From positions 124,001-188,000 of the forward strand of contig CAYYQW010000001.1 of the NCBI GenBank assembly GCA_964472505.1: a stretch of DNA of 64,000 nt, given 5' to 3'. The notes beneath the pieces were generated by a model. It made no database searches and was not told where the DNA came from. It was given only the letters and a program-made list of their open reading frames with translations. Shown one piece after another: positions 18,391 to 25,577 of this stretch. The position numbers and the translations under genes were made by a program. How positions within the stretch are numbered: position 1 is the stretch's first letter; the number at the start of each line of letters is the position of its first letter. Source of the DNA: JAYEIA01 sp964472505. Lineage in GTDB: Bacteria > Bacteroidota > Bacteroidia > Bacteroidales > JAADGE01.

Positions 18391-18446
18391 AACGGTGTAT
18401 AACAAAAAGCTCTAAATTATAATAACAGTAAGTCAAATAAAACAAA

Positions 18447-18884
18447 ATGAAAAAAATCAAAATCGGCTTTTTAAAAGTTTCAAACATCCTTTTAAGTGCA
18501 TTGATAGCTTTATTAGGATTCCACTCGGCCTGCTCTCCGGGAGCTGATGAATACGGAGCTCCCTATGCCGAATTTAAAGTAAACGGCAAAACAGAAGCAG
18601 CCGGCACAAGCCAAGCCGTTGAAAACATACAAGTAGTTGCTCAAGGAGATACATCATACACTGACTCAAACGGCCGCTATGATAAAACCATAATAACATT
18701 CGGTGCGCAAGACGGAGAACTGCTTTTGAAATTTGAAGATATTGACGGCATTGAAAACGGTGATTTTGAACCTTTGGATACCCTGATTCAATATAAAGCT
18801 TCCGATTTTGAAGGCGGCGACGGTGATTGGTACGGCGGAGAAGCCGTAAAAACCGTAAATGTTAAACTTCAGCCAAAGAAATGA
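18447..18884 (+). CDS. Putative lipoprotein of a radical SAM/lipoprotein system, paralog 2
   Basis: This 145-residue protein begins MKKIKIGFLKVSN, the same as paralog 1, with a signal ending HSACS and mature start PGADEYGAPYAEF. It differs from its neighbour mainly in the middle (VVAQGDTSYTDSNGRYDKTI) and keeps the acidic tail (DIDGIENGDFEPLDTLIQY; EGGDGDWYGGEAVKTVNVKL). Its stop overlaps the start of the radical SAM gene by 4 bp, so the two are translationally coupled. Tandem duplication is clear: both genes are exactly 145 codons plus stop, without length change. Function unknown; probably a surface or periplasmic lipoprotein handled by the enzyme. Confidence 0.85.
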   Translation: MKKIKIGFLKVSNILLSALIALLGFHSACSPGADEYGAPYAEFKVNGKTEAAGTSQAVENIQVVAQGDTSYTDSNGRYDKTIITFGAQDGELLLKFEDIDGIENGDFEPLDTLIQYKASDFEGGDGDWYGGEAVKTVNVKLQPKK

Positions 18885-19978
18885 GCGTAAAAAATATTCC
18901 TTTCAGAAAAAAAATAGCATTAGAACTTTTCCGAAAATACCGTCAAAATGAAAAACGCATCCACAACTTGAATTATATTCTGTGGGAATGCACTTTACGC
19001 TGTAATTTGAACTGTAAGCATTGCGGAAGCGATTGCAAGAAAGAATCCGGAGTAAAAGATATGCCGCAAAGTGATTTTTTTGAGGCATTGGACACACTTT
19101 CACAAACTGTAAATCCAAATAAAACCATAATTGTACTCACCGGCGGTGAACCTCTGGTGAGAAAAGACATTGAAGAAATCGGTAAAAAACTCTACGACAG
19201 AGGTTTTCCTTGGGGCATAGTTACCAACGGAATGCAGCTGAATGCCAAACGCCTCAACGGCCTTTTACAATCCGGCTTGCGAAGCTTAACCATTAGTTTG
19301 GACGGACTTGAGGCGAGTCATAATTGGCTGAGAAATAACAAGAACAGCTTTAAAAATACCATAAATGCTTTGCAACTTATGGCTCAAACAGAGCATGTAA
19401 AATATGATGTTGTAACTTCAGTAAACCAAAGAAATTTCCGAGAACTTGAGCAAATTAAAAATTTATTAATCAGCATAGGAGTAAAAGCTTGGAGAATTTT
19501 TACAATTTTCCCCATTGGACGTGCGAAAACGAATGATTATCTGCAACTCAATCCTAAAGAATTTAAAGCCGTATTTGATTTTATAAAACAAGTGAGAAAA
19601 GAAGGCCAAATAGAGTTAAGCTACGGTTGCGAAGGTTTTCTGGGGAATTACGAAAAAGAAGTTCGAGACAATTTTTTCTTCTGCCGAGCCGGAATCAATA
19701 TTGCCTCCATATTGGCAGACGGTTCTATTTCGGCCTGCCCGAATTTAAGAGGAAATTTCATACAGGGAAACATATATCAAGACAATTTTGCCGAAATATG
19801 GGAAAACAGATATGATGTTTTCAGAGACCGAAGCCACACAAAAACCGGCATTTGTGCCGATTGCGATTATCACAAATACTGCGACGGTAACGGTATGCAC
19901 CTGCGCAACGAACAAAACGGAGAGCTTATGTTTTGTCATCTGAACAGAATAGAAGAAGGAGAAGACAAAGCAACTTAG
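18881..19978 (+). CDS. Radical SAM/SPASM enzyme of the lipoprotein system
   Basis: The 365-residue protein carries the radical SAM cluster motif CNLNCKHC (~residues 41-48), the glycine-rich LTGGEPL, and SAM-binding elements. A C-terminal SPASM-like domain has cysteines at CRAG...CPN (~residues 266-286) and a Cys cluster CADCDYHKYCDG (~330-342) with a final Cys near 354, sufficient for auxiliary Fe-S clusters. SPASM enzymes usually modify peptides or proteins. This enzyme resembles the family I recall as rSAM_w_lipo (TIGR04133). It overlaps the second lipoprotein by 4 bp and converges on the membrane NTPase gene. The chemistry is unproven. Confidence 0.88.
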   Translation: MSVKNIPFRKKIALELFRKYRQNEKRIHNLNYILWECTLRCNLNCKHCGSDCKKESGVKDMPQSDFFEALDTLSQTVNPNKTIIVLTGGEPLVRKDIEEIGKKLYDRGFPWGIVTNGMQLNAKRLNGLLQSGLRSLTISLDGLEASHNWLRNNKNSFKNTINALQLMAQTEHVKYDVVTSVNQRNFRELEQIKNLLISIGVKAWRIFTIFPIGRAKTNDYLQLNPKEFKAVFDFIKQVRKEGQIELSYGCEGFLGNYEKEVRDNFFFCRAGINIASILADGSISACPNLRGNFIQGNIYQDNFAEIWENRYDVFRDRSHTKTGICADCDYHKYCDGNGMHLRNEQNGELMFCHLNRIEEGEDKAT

Positions 19979-19994
19979 TCTTTACAAACTTTAG

Positions 19995-21698
19995 CTATTT
20001 TTTTATCGCTCGTTGCTCAATTTCTTGCAGTGAAAGTTTTGAAATATCTAATATATTATGTTTGGAAAGCTGCCATTTTACCAGAGCTTCATTCAGTTTT
20101 GATTTTCGGATAACCCATATTTGCAATACATCCGTTCTTTCTATAGCCAATTCCAAACTTCCGGACCAACCTTGGCCTAACAATTCCATTGGGCCTACTT
20201 CATCAATTATCAGAACATCGGGATTTGAACGACATGCTGCCTGAATCATTTCATTCCCTTTTTCTATGGCTTCCGGATTAAACCAATAGCGCCTGAATCG
20301 AGACCAACCGACTTGCTTTTCATTGGATGCCAAAGGCAGATTCTCACCGGTTACTATGTTTTGCAATTCAAAACTGCTGCGCCGATTATCCTGAAATTCA
20401 CCGGACGAAATAATCCCCTTGACCGAATAGCCTTTTTTCTGCAAGTTTTCAATAAGCTTTTTAACCGTAGTAGTTTTTCCGGCATGCAAATCGCCGGTTA
20501 GTATTAGGATTTGCTCATGCGCCTGCATATTTTTTGTGAAATATTCCAATAAGCTATCGGCCTGCACAAAGATTTCTCGCAAAATATAACGCCGCTGTTT
20601 ATATAGATTTTTTAAGCGAGGCAAAGAAGCCGTTACCGCAGGCAAAGCCGAAAAGGCTACATTCAAAGACTGATAAAGATTGGCAAAGCCATAATTAAAG
20701 AGCAAGCTTTTTAGAAGCGGGTTTCTGAGTTCAGTACTAATTCCGGCAAAACCAAAAATTACCATAACCGCTCTAAAATTCATTTCCAAACCAACCCGCA
20801 AACCTTTAAATGAGAAGCTGCCGTTGCCCGAAGCCCATTCCCAAAGAAAAGAAGCCAAGAGCGTAATAAGGGCAAACTGAATCCAAATGGCCGGTTTTTT
20901 CAGATGCCTGACCGATTGTTTATAGCGAATAAGAATAAATGTGAGAAAAATGAGGCCGCCGGGAACCGCATAAAACCAATAACTTTTATTTAAAAAATAC
21001 AAAACAGCCACTACCCAAACAATGATTAAAAGCAGATACCATAACGAGTATCTCTGTTCTTTGGCTCCGACAAAAAAGTTTCCTCCGTTAAAATCGGATT
21101 TTGAAAAGCGCTCTTTCTCTAAGTCTTTACTGTCCAATCGATTGGCTGAAAGATACCCGCCGATTGCTCCCAAAGCTCCGGCAAGCATATACACGGCAAA
21201 TATTCCGCCGATAAGGAAAAAGGGATGAGAAGCCGAAATACCGGTTTTCATCACCAAAAAATCATAGAGTGACTCGGCCACTTTCACCAAATCAAAACCG
21301 TAAAGAATTAACCAGTTAAATATTTTTTGGAAAAGCGTCCACAACACGGCCAAAGCACCGCCCAAAATATAAGCAAATAAATTTCTGCCAAAAATTAAAC
21401 GCGAAAGCTCAATAATAAGCGCTTCGGTAAAAATACCAATCATAGGACCGAATATCACAGCGCTTGGAGAAATGGATTTCATCAATGCGCAAATAATGCC
21501 GGCTCGCAAAATAATGAAAGGTTCTTTCCAGTGCTGCATAAAAGCCGTGAGCAAAAACACGCTTGCAACCGCCAATAAAGCACCGGCAAAAGGAAGACGC
21601 ATATTATGTAAAAAACTGCCGACTATAATTTCTATGGCAGCCCATATACTGCCAATTACGGCAGCTTTCATCCATCGGGTATTTATTGTTTGAGTCAT
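19995..21698 (-). CDS. Polytopic membrane protein fused to a P-loop nucleoside triphosphatase
   Basis: The 567-residue protein has about nine hydrophobic segments in the first ~360 residues, resembling an ECF-type S-component-like membrane region. From about residue 395 it has a THEP1/NTPase_1-like domain: Walker A GDLHAGKTTTVKKL, Walker B VLIIDEVGPMELLGQGW, and a conserved basic patch. The fused order (membrane region then NTPase) is unusual; the NTPase family is normally soluble. Its start overlaps the end of the DUF364 gene by 4 bp, so they are translationally coupled and likely act together, perhaps in metal or cofactor handling. The role is inferred. Confidence 0.78.
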   Translation of the reverse strand: MTQTINTRWMKAAVIGSIWAAIEIIVGSFLHNMRLPFAGALLAVASVFLLTAFMQHWKEPFIILRAGIICALMKSISPSAVIFGPMIGIFTEALIIELSRLIFGRNLFAYILGGALAVLWTLFQKIFNWLILYGFDLVKVAESLYDFLVMKTGISASHPFFLIGGIFAVYMLAGALGAIGGYLSANRLDSKDLEKERFSKSDFNGGNFFVGAKEQRYSLWYLLLIIVWVVAVLYFLNKSYWFYAVPGGLIFLTFILIRYKQSVRHLKKPAIWIQFALITLLASFLWEWASGNGSFSFKGLRVGLEMNFRAVMVIFGFAGISTELRNPLLKSLLFNYGFANLYQSLNVAFSALPAVTASLPRLKNLYKQRRYILREIFVQADSLLEYFTKNMQAHEQILILTGDLHAGKTTTVKKLIENLQKKGYSVKGIISSGEFQDNRRSSFELQNIVTGENLPLASNEKQVGWSRFRRYWFNPEAIEKGNEMIQAACRSNPDVLIIDEVGPMELLGQGWSGSLELAIERTDVLQIWVIRKSKLNEALVKWQLSKHNILDISKLSLQEIEQRAIKK

Positions 21699-22510
21699 TT
21701 GTCTTGTTTAACTATAGAAATTTTTTCGGCTCCGTATCTGAATAAATGATAGCCGGTTCCGCCCTCTGCCACGGTTCGCATGGCGGCATCAACAACATTT
21801 ATTCGTAAGCTGCCAATAATATCAATTCCCTTATCGAATAATACTTCCGGAACTAAACCGGCAGACGGGCCTACCAGAATGACCTTTGTTCCGGAACAAA
21901 ACAAGCCGGCCAATTTATCCAATGTATTATTCACCAAAGTAGAGCCGGTAATTATCACCAAATCGGAATCCGGAATCAGTTCTTCGGCTCGGTCTGCCGG
22001 TACGTAATATTTTTTATTTTCCGCACGCAGGGTTGATTCGTCTAACTCCAAGACCCGAAGTTCACAATCTCGGTCTCGCAGTTTTCGGATATAGGAACTG
22101 AAAGCTCCGACCAATGTAACTTTATCACCGGTTTTTATCTTCAATAGATCAAAAGGATCGCTTTGGGGTATTATCCGGTAATTACCCGCATTAATGATTG
22201 CAGCAGAAAGGGCATTGGCGCAAGCCAATTGTAAGGCAGTCGTATCCGGATTTTCACTGTCGGCAAGGAGTAGCTCTTTAACCGAGCGCCCCGATATATT
22301 ATTGGGTGTAAAAGCTCCAAAATCACGTTCGAAGCGATACAAAAACGGAGCCTTTGAGTATTGCGTCAAGGAAAAGCCCACCGTTCCCAACGATAAACGA
22401 ACGGCAGTAAGAAACTTACCGGCAATAAGTTCATCAATCAACACTTCATGTGCTGATATGCCGTATTTCTTCTGAGCAAACTCAATAACTTCCTGATATA
22501 ATTTCTGCAT
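21695..22510 (-). CDS. DUF364/DUF4213 Rossmann-like protein (putative heavy-metal chelation family)
   Basis: Start chosen at MQKLYQEVIEFAQKKYG (271 residues); upstream codons look like leader. Features are an N-terminal DUF4213 lobe and a C-terminal Rossmann-like DUF364 lobe with KVTLVGAFSSYI, DSDLVIITGSTLVNNT and GTKVILVGPSAGLVP. Members are annotated as heavy-metal chelation proteins and often sit near transport or cofactor genes. It is coupled to the membrane NTPase by a 4-bp overlap. A decayed fragment of the segment encoded by 22251-22289 recurs at 24609-24647 downstream of the toxin-antitoxin genes. Confidence 0.8.
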   Translation of the reverse strand: MQKLYQEVIEFAQKKYGISAHEVLIDELIAGKFLTAVRLSLGTVGFSLTQYSKAPFLYRFERDFGAFTPNNISGRSVKELLLADSENPDTTALQLACANALSAAIINAGNYRIIPQSDPFDLLKIKTGDKVTLVGAFSSYIRKLRDRDCELRVLELDESTLRAENKKYYVPADRAEELIPDSDLVIITGSTLVNNTLDKLAGLFCSGTKVILVGPSAGLVPEVLFDKGIDIIGSLRINVVDAAMRTVAEGGTGYHLFRYGAEKISIVKQDK

Positions 22511-22868
22511 ATACTGCAAGTAGTTTATGTTTGCTTTTCCTATACAAAGCAAGAAAAAGCAAGCTGAAAATTTGGGCAAAAATAAAAACAAGCGCTTAAA
22601 TAATCAATGAATACCAAACTATTTTCATGAATACATTTCAGGCCATAAATACGGGTAAGTAAAACGCACAAAAACATGTTTTAAAACGTTTGCGGAAAAC
22701 CAAAATAATGGCAAATTTTTATATTTTTGTTAGCCACAACGATAAATGACCCGCAGATACCTAAATGCCGACATTGAGTAGGAAAAGCGACAGTCGTAAG
22801 GCAAGATTTTATAGAATGTTTTTTTGGTTAATTGTTTGCTTTTAAGTAATATTGTTATCAGTGTCGCA

Positions 22869-22920
22869 TAACATATAAGAACAGATTGGCGACACCGGAG
22901 TGTTGCCAAGGTATATGTTA
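22869..22920. repeat. attC-like imperfect palindrome 1
   Basis: Outer arms TAACATATA (22869-22877) and TATATGTTA (22912-22920) are perfectly complementary. Inner arms TTGGCGACAC (22886-22895) and GTGTTGCCAA (22900-22909) pair with one wobble, around a 4-nt loop CGGA. Unpaired bases are asymmetric (8 nt on one side, 2 on the other), as in folded integron attC sites. No integrase gene is in the window. Confidence 0.75.
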
Positions 22921-22977
22921 GCGGTTATTGAAACAAAGAAACGTGCAATGTCAAAATATCGAATGAATAAAAAAACG

Positions 22978-22985
22978 TATCTTTG
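22978..22985 (+). promoter_or_regulatory. -7 promoter element of the UPF0175/PIN module
   Basis: TATCTTTG matches the Bacteroidota TAnnTTTG consensus and lies 22 bp before the antitoxin start. Confidence 0.6.
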
Positions 22986-23007
22986 TAAAGCATAAAAATG
23001 ATTGATT

Positions 23008-23274
23008 ATGAAAAATATAGTAATTCCGGTTAATATTTCGCCTGATATAATGATTGCATTAAATAAATCGGAAAAAGAATTAAAAAATCATTTTCAGGTT
23101 GGGATTGCAATGATGTTATTTCAAGAAGGTAAACTAACCTTAGGCAAAGCAATACAACTTTCCGGATTGACACGTTATGAATTTGAGAAATCTTTAGCAA
23201 AAAAAAACATCCCGATTTCCAATCCAAGCTTCGACCAAGTGATTTCGGATATTAGCAAACTAAGTGATTTGTAA
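23008..23274 (+). CDS. UPF0175 family antitoxin
   Basis: Start chosen at the ATG of MKNIVIPVNISPDIM (88 residues); an in-frame TTG six bases earlier is less likely. The segment FQEGKLTLGKAIQLSGLTRYEFEKSLAKKNIPI is the characteristic UPF0175 helix-turn-helix, expected to bind its own promoter. It lies 2 bp upstream of a PIN-domain gene, the standard pairing of UPF0175 antitoxin and DUF3368 toxin. It would neutralise the toxin and autoregulate the operon. Confidence 0.85.
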   Translation: MKNIVIPVNISPDIMIALNKSEKELKNHFQVGIAMMLFQEGKLTLGKAIQLSGLTRYEFEKSLAKKNIPISNPSFDQVISDISKLSDL

Positions 23275-23276
23275 TT

Positions 23277-23762
23277 GTGAAAATTGTTATCGCTGATACA
23301 GGAGCTTTAATTTCTCTGATTCATCTTGGCAGAATTGATTTGATTGAAAAGGTGTTTGGGGAATTCTTTATTGCAAAAGCAGTTTGGAAAGAGTTAAATG
23401 CTTATGATAATCCTGACTTTGACCGAACAGTTTTATTGAGATTGGAATCGAAAGTAAAGCAAATAAATTCGAGGAATCATTTACTAATGCTAATGGATTA
23501 TGGAGAATCTGAATCTGTGATTCTTTATGAAGAAATAGGTGCGGATTATTTGTTAATTGATGATAATAAGGCAAGAACCGTGGCAGAATCCCTGAATGTC
23601 AATTGTATTGGAACTTTAGGTCTGTTAGTTAAGGCTAAACAAAAAGGATTGATTGTAGAATTAAAACCTCTTTTTGAAAAACTGATTAGAACAGGTAGGC
23701 ATTTCTCTAAAAAATTACTAAATGATTTACTTAAAAATATAGACGAGACTGAACTTGATTGA
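23277..23762 (+). CDS. DUF3368 PIN-domain toxin (putative ribonuclease)
   Basis: The gene uses a GTG start 2 bp after the antitoxin stop (161 residues). It has the PIN-type acidic N-terminus VIADTGALISL and a second acidic cluster in DYGESESVILYEE and DYLLIDDNKAR, followed by GTLGLLVKAKQKGLI, typical of DUF3368. PIN toxins are Mg-dependent ribonucleases. An attC-like palindrome begins four bases after the stop. Confidence 0.85.
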   Translation: MKIVIADTGALISLIHLGRIDLIEKVFGEFFIAKAVWKELNAYDNPDFDRTVLLRLESKVKQINSRNHLLMLMDYGESESVILYEEIGADYLLIDDNKARTVAESLNVNCIGTLGLLVKAKQKGLIVELKPLFEKLIRTGRHFSKKLLNDLLKNIDETELD

Positions 23763-23765
23763 ACA

Positions 23766-23900
23766 ACAACCGCTAAAGATGTGTCATGCGTAATGGCTCG
23801 GAAAGTAATAAATTCCAAGGTCTGTGGCTCGCATCAACACCATCTCGGTTTGATAGTGAGAAGCTCCGTAATCCGCCACTACGCATACATTTTCCGTTGT
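23766..23900. repeat. attC-like imperfect palindrome 2 (long form)
   Basis: Outer arms ACAAC (23766-23770) and GTTGT (23896-23900) pair, as do ATGCGTAATGGC (23786-23797) and GCCACTACGCAT (23875-23886) with one mismatch. The total is 135 bp with a large internal region. It directly follows the PIN toxin and precedes the next promoter. The antisense open frame here appears to be a by-product of the repeat. Confidence 0.65.
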
Positions 23901-23934
23901 GACAAATGCTAAAACAGAATTCGCGGAAAAATTG

Positions 23935-23942
23935 TAACTTTG
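23935..23942 (+). promoter_or_regulatory. -7 promoter element of mntA-hepT module 1
   Basis: TAACTTTG matches TAnnTTTG and lies 19 bp before the mntA-like start, inside the spacer after palindrome 2. Confidence 0.6.
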
Positions 23943-23961
23943 TAATTTATAAGAATCAAAT

Positions 23962-24261
23962 ATGAAAATTTCAGAGAAAAATATAGAACAAATCAAACAA
24001 GTTTGCAAAGAATTTAAAGTTAAGAACTTTTCTGTTTTTGGGTCTGTGTTGACTGAAAACTTTTCTTCAGATTCCGACATAGACTTCGTGGTTGACTTTG
24101 ACGAAAATGACCCAATAAAATATACAGATTTGTATTTCCAACTAAAGGACAAATTGGAACAGATTTTAAAGCGACAAGTTGACTTGATAGAAGAACGCGG
24201 AATAAAAAACTCATTTTTCAGAAAGGAAATTGACGAGTCAAAAATTGTATTGTATGGATAA
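23962..24261 (+). CDS. mntA: MntA-like minimal nucleotidyltransferase antitoxin
   Basis: The 99-residue protein has the nucleotidyltransferase signature FGSVLTENFSSDSDIDFVVDF: a GS motif followed by paired Asp residues (SDIDF), with a later third acidic residue in RQVDLIEE. In characterised MntA/HepT pairs the antitoxin adds AMP to a tyrosine of the HEPN toxin. Its stop overlaps the hepT start by 8 bp, so the two are coupled. Together they form a type VII-like toxin-antitoxin module. Confidence 0.88.
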   Translation: MKISEKNIEQIKQVCKEFKVKNFSVFGSVLTENFSSDSDIDFVVDFDENDPIKYTDLYFQLKDKLEQILKRQVDLIEERGIKNSFFRKEIDESKIVLYG

Positions 24262-24589
24262 TAAAATTAATGCTTGGCTTGAGGATATTTTAAGGTCAAT
24301 TGATGAGATTTTTGAATTTTTGCCGAAAAAGAGAGATTTTTTTGAATTCCAAAAGGACGTAAAAACTAAAAAAGCAGTTGAACGAAATATTGAAATTATT
24401 GGAGAGGCTGTAAATAGAATAACTAATTACAAAAACACTAAAATTGACATACAAAACGCAAGGCAAATTATAGGGACAAGAAACAGAATTGCCCACGAAT
24501 ATGATAACATATCTGACGAAGTAATTTGGACAATAATTATTAGAGAACTTCCAAAACTTAAAGAAGAAATAACAAAACTGAGAAAATGA
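24254..24589 (+). CDS. hepT: HepT-like HEPN (DUF86) toxin
   Basis: Start chosen at MDNKINAWLEDIL (111 residues), overlapping mntA by 8 bp. The HEPN ribonuclease motif RxxxxHxY is visible as RNRIAHEY, including the Tyr that MntA enzymes AMPylate. The helical length and N-terminal pattern (LEDILRSIDEIFEFL) are normal for HepT. It would be a tRNA- or mRNA-cleaving toxin held in check by the neighbour. Confidence 0.88.
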   Translation: MDNKINAWLEDILRSIDEIFEFLPKKRDFFEFQKDVKTKKAVERNIEIIGEAVNRITNYKNTKIDIQNARQIIGTRNRIAHEYDNISDEVIWTIIIRELPKLKEEITKLRK

Positions 24590-24608
24590 AGCACTTGCCA
24601 CAGCTGAA

Positions 24609-24647
24609 TTTTCACTGTCGGCAAGGAATAGCTATTTAAGCGAGCGC
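24609..24647 (-). pseudogene. Fragment of DUF364 gene (duplicate of 22251-22289)
   Basis: 36 of 39 bases match 22251-22289, inside the DUF364 gene at 21695-22510, in the same orientation. The frame of the intact copy reads GRSVKELLLADSEN; here it has a stop codon after RSLK. The rest of the gene is not recognisable, so it is a remnant left next to the inserted toxin-antitoxin genes. Confidence 0.8.
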
Positions 24648-24781
24648 TTTACCTATGTATAAGCCCGATCTATGAAATGTTGCTTTTCACCGAATGGGTG
24701 AGGTGAAATGCTTACATTTGCTTAATCGATTGAGCGGAATCGCTCAATTTGGGTATAATTTATATTTTTGAAATAAAAACA

Positions 24782-25080
24782 GTGTCAACAGGATATAAAA
24801 TACAAGAACCGGAAAGAATCTATTTTCTTACACTGCAAATTGTGGCTTGGGTTGATTTGTTTTCACGCAAAATTTTAAAAAAGGCAGAATTTTCAGATAT
24901 GGACATAAGAGAACCATGCAGAGCATATCTCTATTCAAAAATTTATTGAACAAAAAATCAATTATGGTTGATCAAAATCCTGTCAGTTCAGGCATTGTAC
25001 AATATCCGGAATATTATTTGTATTCAAGTGCCGGAAACTATGCAGATGAAGAAAATATTTTTGATGTAAGCGTTTTTTAG
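24782..25080 (+). pseudogene. REP-associated/IS200-like transposase (RAYT) remnant
   Basis: The first part (GTG start; STGYKIQEPERIYFLTLQIVAWVDLFSRK) matches the N-terminus of Y1 REP-associated transposases, which begins the domain with the His-containing strand downstream. A separate frame, offset by two bases, from 24964 reads VDQNPVSSGIVQYPEYYLYSSAGNY, the conserved C-terminal block (NPV..G.V..P..Y.YSS..NY). The catalytic middle (HUH and Tyr) is deleted. This is a dead copy with a frameshift and internal deletion, and evidence of past mobile activity in this island. Confidence 0.82.
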
Positions 25081-25195
25081 TTTTCTTTGGAAAACGGTAA
25101 AATGATATTTCGAGTTAAACTTGAAAAATATAAATTGAAAGTATTTTATAAAGATGCATAGGTAATGGAATTAATACAATTTAAAAATAAACGAA

Positions 25196-25528
25196 ATGAA
25201 CTTTAAGAATTCAAATATATGGAGCGAGAAAGGGGCTACTTTAAGTCTTAACAATGCAGTAAAAGAATATGGTATAACAGAAATTGAAATTATAGATACC
25301 ATAAAAACCGGAAAACTGCAATACAGACTTAATTCTGCACATGGAAATCCTTATTATAAGCTGATCAGAAGCGAAGTGGAAAGTTTTGTAAAAAATAAAT
25401 ATGGCGATTCTTATTTGAAAAAACAGAAACGAAAAGCAGAATTAGAAATTGTAAATAAGCAACTAAGAAAATATAGAAAACAAATCAAACTATTAGAAAA
25501 ACGAAAATCTGAATTAGAGGATGATTAG
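25196..25528 (+). CDS. Small hypothetical protein with helix-turn-helix-like N-terminus and coiled coil
   Basis: The 110-residue protein is unrecognised. Residues ~15-65 (ATLSLNNAVKEYGITEIEIIDTIK...NPYYKLIRSEVESFVKN) resemble a MerR/excisionase-like binding fold. The C-terminal ~45 residues are a Lys/Glu-rich coiled coil (LEIVNKQLRKYRKQIKLLEKRK). It lies 49 bp before the AlbA/Schlafen-type gene in the AT-rich island. Possible DNA-binding regulator; the evidence is structural pattern only. Confidence 0.6.
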   Translation: MNFKNSNIWSEKGATLSLNNAVKEYGITEIEIIDTIKTGKLQYRLNSAHGNPYYKLIRSEVESFVKNKYGDSYLKKQKRKAELEIVNKQLRKYRKQIKLLEKRKSELEDD

Positions 25529-25577
25529 AAAATGTACGCCACACAACACGCAATATAATTAAATAACATGACTACGT

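Larger units (their letters stand above)
22511..23007. other. Intergenic left edge of the accessory island
   Basis: This ~500-bp gap is AT-rich and contains no supported gene. It carries an unassigned TATTTTTG element near 22724, the imperfect palindrome at 22869-22920 and the -7 element (22978-22985) of the first toxin-antitoxin module. Confidence 0.6.
24590..25195. other. Decayed region between hepT and the small coiled-coil gene
   Basis: This 600-bp stretch has no intact gene. It contains the DUF364 gene fragment (24609-24647), an AT-rich spacer and the remains of a REP-type transposase (24782-25080). In-frame stops follow the last transposase segment. Confidence 0.75.

Noticed and set aside
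23784..24152. 122-residue antisense open frame containing DYGASHYQTEM
   Set aside because: It runs across palindrome 2 and into mntA on the other strand; a repeat by-product is more likely than a gene.
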